DNA of 64,000 bases, taken from the NCBI GenBank assembly GCA_018296165.2, contig JACKQL020000002.1, positions 434,001 through 498,000 on the forward strand. The letters run 5' to 3'. Made by a program: the position numbers and the translations under genes. Position 1 is the stretch's first letter. Every line of letters begins with the position of its first letter. Positions 56,433 through 64,000 of this stretch are shown piece after piece. Under the pieces are notes generated by a model that did not search any database, was not told where the DNA came from, and saw only the letters and a program-made list of their open reading frames with translations. This stretch comes from Termitomyces sp. T153 (Eukaryota > Basidiomycota > Agaricomycetes > Agaricales > Lyophyllaceae).

Positions 56433-58186
56433 ATGGGATCATGCTTGTCGACACCCAGAGGTGTGGATGTTACAGAACTTGACAGGCAGAGGCACAAGGA
56501 GGCAGAAAAGCAGCTGAAGGAGGCAAGTTCTCAACGCCATTCTGTTGACCTGATGAAACTGATGAGCCACCTAGGCAAAAGTCAAGATGGCGACTCAGGT
56601 CAAGGTGTGTTGCTAGTCACCGACGGGCGTTTGGAGTTACATGATGACGCTAGGTATTGCTATTGGGCTCAGGAGATTCGGGAAAATCGACGATACTCAA
56701 GGTATGCTGCACAATTACTCTACATTGTATCAGTGGCATGCACTCACTGATAATAGCAAATGCGCTTAATCCACAAACTACCCTTCTCGCCCCAAGAGAT
56801 TGAAACGTTCCGACAACTGGTATTTGACAATCTTACGCGAGGGATGAAGTACCTGCTTGATGCAATGGAGGATATGGATCTCAAAGTGGCAGAGGAGAAC
56901 ATTTCTCACGTTGACCTTGTCGAGAACGCCCAGGATTTGAGAGACAACGAACCCTTCCCTATGAGTTACTACGAACCCCTCAAAACGCTCTGGATGGATC
57001 CCAACGTTCAAAAAGCATGGGAACGAGGAAACGAGGCCGCTCTTCCAGAGAAGTGCGTCCGAGCTAATCTATACTTATGAACGCTTCCGCTCTTCTGACG
57101 ATCTAACCGTTAGCCTACTTTATTTCTTCTCTTCTCTCGACCGCCTGTTTGACCCTGAGTATGTTCCGGAAGAACAGGACATTATCCGATGCAGGGCGCG
57201 AACCATTGGGATCACGGAGACGACGTTCGAGTTGCGGGATCATCAGATGCTCATGGTGGATGTGGGCGGGCAGAAGAGCGAGCGGCGGAAGTGGATACAC
57301 TGCTTCCAGGATGTGACAAGTATCCTGTTTCTGGTCAGCCTGAGTGGGTATGACCAGTGCCTTGTTGAAGACAGGGATGCGGTGAGTTGTGTCAAGTCTA
57401 GAGGTCATTATCATTTTAAGGCTCGCACTCACTTGACAGAATCAAATGCAAGACGCGATGACAATATGGGATTCAATATGTCATTCGCAATGGTTCAAGT
57501 CGACCTCCATCGTTCGTTTTCTCATATACTACTCATCTGGACAGTCACCTGAGATGACTCGTTCGTTTTGGCAGATTTTGTTCTTGAATAAGAATGATCT
57601 GTTCGAGAAAAAGATACCCACGTCGGACATCAAGAATCACTTCCCCGTGTGTACACTCCTTCTGGAAACAGTGATTGGTTGATAATGACCCCCTTTTCCC
57701 TCTCCCCTTCCGCTTTCAGGATTTCGATGGCGAGTCGGGCGATGTACGGGCTGGACGTGAATACTTTAAGCGCCGGTTCGCAAAGTTGGCGCAGAAGGCG
57801 GGGAGATCAAAAGAAAGGGAAATCTATATCCAGTATGAATATGCTTATTTTGTTTGGACTGCTTCTTATCAGACGTATTCCTTTTCCTTCGAAGTATGAC
57901 AACAGCTACCGACACAGCCATGCTTCGGGTTGTAATGGCCGCGGTTGAAGGTCAGTCCTATTTCTATTCCCTCTCTCTGATAATCCGACTGATACATGCT
58001 CTGAATTCCAGAGTGAGTTGTCCTATTCTTTATTATCATATACTTCGATTCGCTCTTCCCCTCCACTTCCCTTATGTCATCCTTCTACCTGTCTCATTTT
58101 ACCCCTATCCAACCGAACGCTCAATGGCTTTCTTCTGCCTCAGCATCGTCCTTCGATCAAATCTTGAGGTTGCGGCACTGATATAG
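56433..58186 (+). CDS. Heterotrimeric G-protein alpha subunit
   Basis: GTP-binding signal transducer at the plasma membrane. MGSCLS gives Gly2 for myristoylation and Cys4 for palmitoylation. G1 is VLLLGSGDSGKSTILK (Asp where most have Glu), then QMRLIHKLPFSPQEIETFRQ, the switch I arginine in RCRARTIGITETTF, G3 MVDVGGQKSERRKWIHCFQD, G4 FLNKNDLF and G5 TTATDT, ending DIVLRSNLEVAALI with TAG 58184. Exons begin 56433-56522, 56575-56598 (24 nt), 56654-56701 and 56757-57052. The first intron has a GC donor (GCAAGT). The last coding junction needs a one-nucleotide exon at 58012. There is no C-terminal Cys for pertussis toxin. Probably one of the expanded, fungal-specific G-alpha paralogs. Confidence 0.92.
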
Positions 58187-59784
58187 CGAAAAGCTTATAT
58201 CCTTGACCTCCTATCCTCTGAAATCTATATCCACCCACGCACGTCCCCATCTAATGATTGTACACTTTATATCTTTATGTCATATTACTACTATCCACGT
58301 TCCCGCTGTGTTAGTGGGATCTTTATTTCTTTCTTTTCTTTTCTTCATTTCTTCATCATTTTTCATGCGGTTTTTCATTCCTGTGAACGAGAACAAATTA
58401 TGCTCATGATGTCTTTTGTTTGGTTCCCCTCTTCTCCCGTTCTTGTCTGACAAATCTGCGATGATTGATCCTGCACATTCTGTCGCCTAAATCTCGTCAA
58501 AACATAACAATGTTTTCTTCCAAAAAACCTTATCGCCACTAGTACGATCGTAAGCAATACTGTGAGTAATCTTTGTTCTTCCCATGCTTCGAATAATTAA
58601 ATGAGAGTACACATTGACCGAGTTTTTCCCACTTAGATTCGAAATATCATGTTATGATCATCGTCACTTGGGGCTAAAATACCGCTCGCTGTCCTGTTTA
58701 TTTCGCCTCCGAGTTTATGGAACGTTCTATACGAGCACGAGAGATTCCTGTCCTCTCCGTACGTTTTTCTGATGTCCTGATGAGCCCTCGCAACATTCTT
58801 GTGTCTATTCCATCTGGATTACGTAGATCGTCATTCAACGCTCAATATATCAACCTCTCCATTTCTGTTAATGTGGTCAAACTACGTATATGTATATCTC
58901 TCGGCGTTATTCGATCTCCACGCATACTATATATATCTATCATTTTTATTCTATGTAACTCATTCGCATGGTTTGATATTTTGCCGATGATTGTTATTTT
59001 TAGGTCTTTTTATACTTAGTTTTTTGACCATAACTAAACCACCAACCTGCAAGATATGTAGTGTAGCATCAGTCATCTCATCATCTCTTGGAAGGTTGTT
59101 CCCATTCTAACATGCTGACGGTTTGGAACGCTGAGAGGCTTGCATCAATCAATGCCTCGCTCGCCCGTATAGCCAGCCCGCTTGATTGACAACGAGGGAA
59201 TCCACTGTATTGATGAACAGTTGTACTGATGGGTGGATCAAGACAGAAGAGGGCTCATGACTTTGAGATCCACATGCGCCACAGAGATCCAGGGAAAGGG
59301 TGATTGCAGATGTTTTTGTTTACGTGAATAGACTTTCCGAGGTCCACGTTCACATCTGACTTTCAGTTATCCATCAAGGTCGTAGGCTAATTGCAGAATG
59401 TGGACTCACACTTAATAAGACATCGGGTGTTTGCAGTCGGGACGGTCCATTCACATCAAACGATCATGATATGTAGAGCCTTAGATTCCACAAAATGTAT
59501 GACATCCGCAATTCTCTTCCCTTGTTCGTTCCTCTCCTCTGATCTTCTCACGATCTCCATCTTATCCCAGTTTGTAACACGATGTGTCCTGTGTGTGGTT
59601 TGGGTCCGGTGTTCCAGGTGTTCACACCTTCACAGGACTTGGACCCCTACCTACCTGTGCTTGTGTTAGCTGTGCTTGAGCATATCTTGGGTTCTGCCAG
59701 TTGCGAACTCCCCCCTCCCCACTTCCTCTATAACTCTGGCTTTCTTCTTCTTTCATGATTCAAGTTGTGAAGCACCTTTCTTTC
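58187..59784. other. Intergenic, no gene recognised
   Basis: T-rich 3' region of the G-alpha gene, then spacer up to the kelch pseudogene. No motif-bearing frame. Confidence 0.5.
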
Positions 59785-61075
59785 TTTTCTAGGAAGAAAA
59801 AAGAAGGCCAGAAAATCGAACCATCTGATAGGTGAGCCTTGTAGTTTATACCCTCTCCGAGTGCTATTAACTTTCTATACCGCCGTCGCGGAAATGGCTC
59901 CAGCAAACCTCAATCACCGGCATCTCTTACTCCAAAACCGATACCTTCCGCTAGTTCCAATGTTTATCCTCATTCACCGGCATCTCTCACTTCCAAACCG
60001 ACACCTTCCGTTACCGTTAATTCCAGTGTGAGTCCCAAAATGCGGCCTACGAGTATGACTGCCAGTCACCATGTGTGGTCTTCACCTGATCTTGACCTAT
60101 GCTCCCCTATTGTTCCTGCTGAAATCGGTCCACTCTGACCTGAAAAATTCATATCACCTTCTCCATTTCCCCGACATGGTCACGCTGTTCCAGCTACTGC
60201 AACTTCTACGGGCGACATTTATATTTTTGGAGGTTCTGTTGACAATGTCGCTCGCAATGACATCTACCTCCTTTCCACCCGTTACGAATCTGTTGGCCTG
60301 CTACCAAACTAATCGTGATGTTCCAAGTGCCCGTGCTGGTCATGCATGCGCCCTTTTTGACGACATCCTAGTTGTGTAGGGAGGAGACACGAGATCAGCC
60401 CCAGAGTTCCCCGGAGAAGAACTAGATAACGACATCTATTTCCTTGACCTGGGTGTGGCTGAAGTCTTCTATGATATTTTCCACTTCATTGACGACCTTT
60501 ACAGCCTCAAAAGACTGGACAAGAGTCACTGTTGGAGATCCAGCACCTATGGGTCGATGAGGCCATACAGTCACCGTATTGAATTCCAAACTTCTTGTTC
60601 TCGGAGGTTGGCAGGTAGAAGGGGGATATTCGAACGATTTATGGAGCCTTGATCTACATACTCGTTTGTACCATTTTTGATCGTGGTATAGGTTCGTTGA
60701 TAATTGCCTAGTTCGAACAAGGCCTACGTGGGAGTTCATCAAACCACTTTCAGAGATTCCAGCAAGAAGAACGGGTCATGTTTGTATTGCTCATGGGCAC
60801 CAAATTAACATGTATGTTCTCATACGCACCCCCCAGTCTACTCCTCACCTTCATCAGCTTTGGCGGAACTGATGGAAAATTCCACTATAATGATACCTGG
60901 CGGTTTGATATTCATATTTGTCAGTGGTCTGAGATACACTGTATAGGCTATATTCCCGAACCCCGAGAGGGCCATGCTGCTGCGCTAGTCAACGATGTTA
61001 TATACATTTTTGGAGGACGAAGTGGGAATGGAAAGAACTTGCAAGACGATTTGTGTGCCTTTCAAATATCGGATA
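59785..61075 (+). pseudogene. Kelch-repeat (Tea1-like) pseudogene
   Basis: Begins with SFFSRKKKEGQKIEPSD without a start codon, then a Ser/Pro-rich part (KPQSPASLTPKP). Kelch repeats follow: GDIYIFGGSVDNVARNDIYL, RAGHACALFDDILVV with a stop where W is expected then GGDT, DNDIYFLDL, LLVLGGWQ and YSNDLWSLDLHT, YIFGGTDGKFHYNDTWRFD, and EGHAAALVNDVIYIFGGRSG with LQDDLCAFQIS. The order resembles the Tea1 family of cell-polarity kelch proteins. Frames shift between repeats, the start is lost, TGG has become TAG near 60378, and the gene is cut off at about 61075 by mobile-element DNA. Not functional. Confidence 0.78.
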
Positions 61076-61139
61076 TGTGCCACACTGGCAGCCATGGCTT
61101 GGTAAATGGTGGTGCTGCATCTTTTGTGTAAGATCAATG

Positions 61140-61310
61140 TTGGTACCTTGAGTACTTCCAAATAGCAAAGAAGCTCAATTGATGCCATATTCAGTGGTCT
61201 CTGTATCTGGTCAACTTTGACTTCTTGCTGCATCACAAACCTGGATGGAGCATGGGCAAACCAAATGCATTGTCTAGGGCAGCTGGGCAAGGGGCAGAAG
61301 GCCAGGGTGT
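61140..61310 (+). pseudogene. gypsy RNase H C-terminal fragment
   Basis: Plus-strand reading WSLYLVNFDFLLHHKPGWSM with GKPNALSRA matches the end of the Ty3/gypsy RNase H domain (FDFxLxHxPGxxMGKPDALSR). It is interrupted by a stop upstream, and only this end is present. Confidence 0.82.
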
Positions 61311-62479
61311 TAGGTTAGGGGCCTGGGCTGGAGGGTGGAGAGGGTGCAGGGCAGCCAGCAGGGAAGGTGAGACCCCTGCAGGGTGGGTGGAGGGAGGGGG
61401 CCTAGGTGGCATGTGACAAGGGCAAGTAGAGGGCTTCCCTGTTGCTGGAGGCAGGGCCCAGCAAGAGGCTGCAGGGTGAGGAGTCAATGGCAGGCCTCCC
61501 CAGGCCCCACATGTACTCTTTTGGTCTGGGAGTGTTGGTGGGGCATCCATCAAGCACTTCTGAGCTTGCACTCTTAATTACTAAGACATTTTTTTGTTGC
61601 CAAGTGGAGAGGTTAACAAGGATGTTGGCAACATGAGAGGAGGAGCTTCAGAGGGTGGCAGGGGATTAGGTAATGACACAGAGGGAGAGGGATGTATCAT
61701 GGTGGGATTGTAACATAGCAGTGCAGACAGCCATGGGTGCTGGAAGTGCAGGGCCTGCAGGAGCATCTGATGCAGCTGGAGGCATGATCTGTGGAGGAGG
61801 CAGAGGAACAGTGGGGTTTGTTGGATTATTCTGGGCAGAGGCAGAGGCTGGGAGGTGGCAGGAGGAGTGGTTAGTGAGTGAGGTGGCCTTGGGATGCATG
61901 GGGGTACTGTGTGAGTATTTCCCTACTTCATTCCAGACTTCATGAATGGGGTTTGGTCAAGGTTGGATCTGGGAGCACCGAGCCCTTATGGATGGGGCTT
62001 CCACTATGTTTGTGTCAATCCAGAATGGATTGGCACAGATGCCTGGAGACCACCTTCTAGAGTTAGAGCAGGAGGTGGTGAGGATGGAGCAACTGTTGGC
62101 AGGGCATCAGTGGTGCAATGTGGTGGCTCTGGGTCATGGTGGGAGGTGGCAGCAGATGAAGGGGAGGTACTGCTCAGGCTTGTGGAGGTACTGGCAGTAG
62201 TGAGGGTGCAGATGGAGGTGGATCTGGGGATTAGGGGGATGGGGAGGGGAGCTCTGGAGGGGGAGAGGGAGTGAGGGGGGTTTAGACTTCACTTTCTTGC
62301 CTGCCTGGGACTCACTGTTACTTTCATGTTATATGATTTTGGTGTAGTCCAGTTTGTATCATAAACTTATTAGACTTCATTTGGCTAGTGTGAGAACAGA
62401 ACATCTTTTGGAACATGTGAAATGAAAGGATAAAACATGTAGGGGGTTCCTTGTGGGAGTTGAATCCCTAATGAATCTA

Positions 62480-63300
62480 GAGGTTATGCCTACTAATGCC
62501 ATCTGTATGAGCTAGTCCTGAGGGTTCTGAGGCTTGTTGGGGTGTTGTTGATGGAAGTCCTGGAGCTTGGGGGGGTGCCAGAGAGGTTCTTTTGGGGCTC
62601 CCAAGTGTTGTCTTCAGGTCCATAGCCCTTCCAACAGACTGGGTAGTGGGGTTGACTGCAGATGAGGTGGGAATCAAGGATGTGGTCAACTTCATAGTAG
62701 AATTTGTCCTCAACTTCAATGGGCAGCAGTTGGCTGGGGTGTGGTATGGGGAAGGGGTCCAGAGCATATTTCTCAAGGAGGTGGACATGAAAGACTGAGT
62801 GGAGGCCTTTTAGGCCTGGGGGTAAGTTAAGTTTGTAGGTGTGGGTTGAGACTTTCTGGAGTATCTTGAAGAGGCTGAGTTGTTTGTGATCAAGCTTGAT
62901 GGAGGGTCTCCAGGTCTTGAGGTTGTGTTGGTTGAGTCATACTAAGGGGCTGGGGGCCCAGTCAAGGGTTGGTTTGCATTGGGCATTGGTGTGCTTGGAG
63001 TAGGCTTGATTGGCAGTGTTGATTTTGTCCTAGAAAAACTGGTTGAGGGACAGAGGTCTTTAGTGACTTTGTGAGCAATGGAGGAGGGGATGTTCTTGAG
63101 AGATAAAGTGATCTGGGATTAGTAGTCTCTATTGTCATAGAAGGGGGAAAACTCCAGTGGTGGAGTGGGGGGTGTTATTGTAGGTAACTTTGGTGAGAAG
63201 GAGTTCTGCACACCAGTTGTTCTGTAAATGGTTAATGTAGAGGTGGAGATACTTCTCTAAAGTCTGGTTTACTCATTCTTGTTTATCTGTCAACATCTAG
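62480..63300 (-). pseudogene. gypsy integrase C-terminus with chromodomain
   Basis: Minus-strand reading has RPSIKLDHKQLSLFKILQKV, then YKLNLPPGLKGLHSVFHVHL, and the chromodomain VDHILDSHLICSQPHYPVCW followed by KGYGPEDNTWEPQKNL. This is the tail of a chromovirus-type Ty3/gypsy polyprotein. Frames shift between the two parts and stops are present. Confidence 0.82.
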
Positions 63301-64000
63301 TGATGTGCTTCTATGCTGCCTAGCTACTGTGCAGGAAATCAAAAGAAGGCTTAAACACTGGCAACTAGATAGGGTAGCTGGCAATAGGAAGTAATCAGGG
63401 CAAGTCAGTAACCATCCCAGAATGCAAGAGCTAATAGGTGTGAAGCAGAATAGAGGAGTCAAGTGAGAAATGTTGCTATTGCTAGCCTAAGTTGCTAGAC
63501 AGTAACAAGAAGTTGCTAAGTTGCTCAGTGATGGAAGGAAGAGGGATAGAGACAAAAGAGTCACTAGAACAAGTTGTTAATGAAAGGGAACTAAGCAATA
63601 GAAAGGGGTGGGGCACAGGGAATAAGTGAAGTCAATATAAACTGGGGGACAAATGCAAACTGGTCACTAGCTGCAGTTGCTAGCATCACTAAGTCACAAA
63701 AACATCAAGAGCACCCACAGTGGACACCCATACTAGATTGAGTATGAGGTTGTAAAGACTTGTTGCTAAGTTGTTATTGATGATGAGAGAGAGCAATCTG
63801 GAGCTGGAAAGCTGAGAGCTAATGGGAGGAACAATACTCTGTTGATTGCTTATTGTCTCTATGTACAGGCAGTATTTATATTGTTTGTAGGTATAGTATT
63901 TAGAAAGGAAATATTAGTCAATGCCAGCAACAGCATCTGCCAAAGTGTTCCTGATACATACCAGATGTCAGTATGGTAACCAAGTATTTGTATGCAATGT

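Larger units (their letters stand above)
61076..64000. mobile_element. CpG-free gypsy retrotransposon block
   Basis: Almost no CG dinucleotide from about 61090 to the window end, and a sharp change of composition from the kelch sequence before it. It contains a plus-strand gypsy RNase H end (61140-61310), a G-rich stretch (61310-62290), and a minus-strand gypsy integrase/chromodomain end (62480-63300). The two pol pieces face opposite ways, so at least two elements are nested or rearranged. The element continues beyond 64000 or is truncated there. LTRs were not identified. Confidence 0.75.

Noticed and set aside
61233..61571. Pro-rich frames on the minus strand (also 61666-61899)
   Set aside because: Produced by the G-rich plus strand of a CpG-free repeat block. 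Possibly Gag remnants, but nothing diagnostic.

Overview
The window is nuclear DNA of a filamentous basidiomycete, most likely a mushroom-forming Agaricomycete. Genes are split by many 45-70 nt GT-AG (some GC-AG) introns. The kinases are of the TKL type that is expanded in Agaricomycetes, and the Zn2Cys6 proteins continue after the finger with the aliphatic/basic segment typical of mushroom proteins. The mobile-element relics (Tc1/mariner, CACTA/Tnp2, copia, chromodomain gypsy) are those usual in such genomes. There is no prokaryotic or organellar signal and no CRISPR.

Layout. 1-2.7 kb: dead Tc1/mariner element with CACTG-ended MITEs. 2.8-5.5 kb: Zn2Cys6 gene fragment and a TKL kinase (K1). 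5.8-14.1 kb: ordinary gene block (F-box protein, intron-containing tRNA-Phe, ribosomal protein eL8, DUF7025-type AAA ATPase, Elongator subunit Elp6). 14.5-15.7 kb: inverted copy of the 2.5-3.7 kb segment. 15.7-18 kb: CpG-poor retroelement debris. 18.3-23.1 kb: divergent pair XPF/Rad1 and a CIR_N (LENG1-like) protein. 25-26.5 kb: kinase K2. 27.4-28 kb: secreted ricin-B-fold lectin. 29.1-31.1 kb: F-box/beta-propeller-like protein. 33.1-35.4 kb: third Zn2Cys6 copy, in frame with kinase K3. 37.3-40.4 kb: CACTA/Tnp2 relic. 41-51.5 kb: kinase cluster (K4, K6, K5 fused to a PSP1 domain, and two kinase fossils). 52.4-58.2 kb: DPBB/expansin-like gene, a double PH-CRIB protein and a G-protein alpha subunit. 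59.8-61.1 kb: kelch (Tea1-like) pseudogene, cut off by a CpG-free block of gypsy fragments that runs to the window end.

The most notable observation is a family of TKL kinases whose C-terminal kinase module is joined in frame, through short introns, to unrelated N-terminal domains. K3 follows a Zn2Cys6 DNA-binding domain and K5 follows a PSP1 C-terminal domain. Neither kinase part has a convincing start codon of its own, although K3 has one usable ATG in an alternative frame. Decayed kinase-linker sequence also lies behind the other two Zn2Cys6 copies, so the Zn2Cys6-kinase junction seems to predate the duplication. The double PH-CRIB gene next to the G-alpha gene, and a predicted one-nucleotide exon in that G-alpha gene, also deserve checking.

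Splice junctions were read by eye from frame, splice-site consensus and family conservation. No transcript evidence was available.
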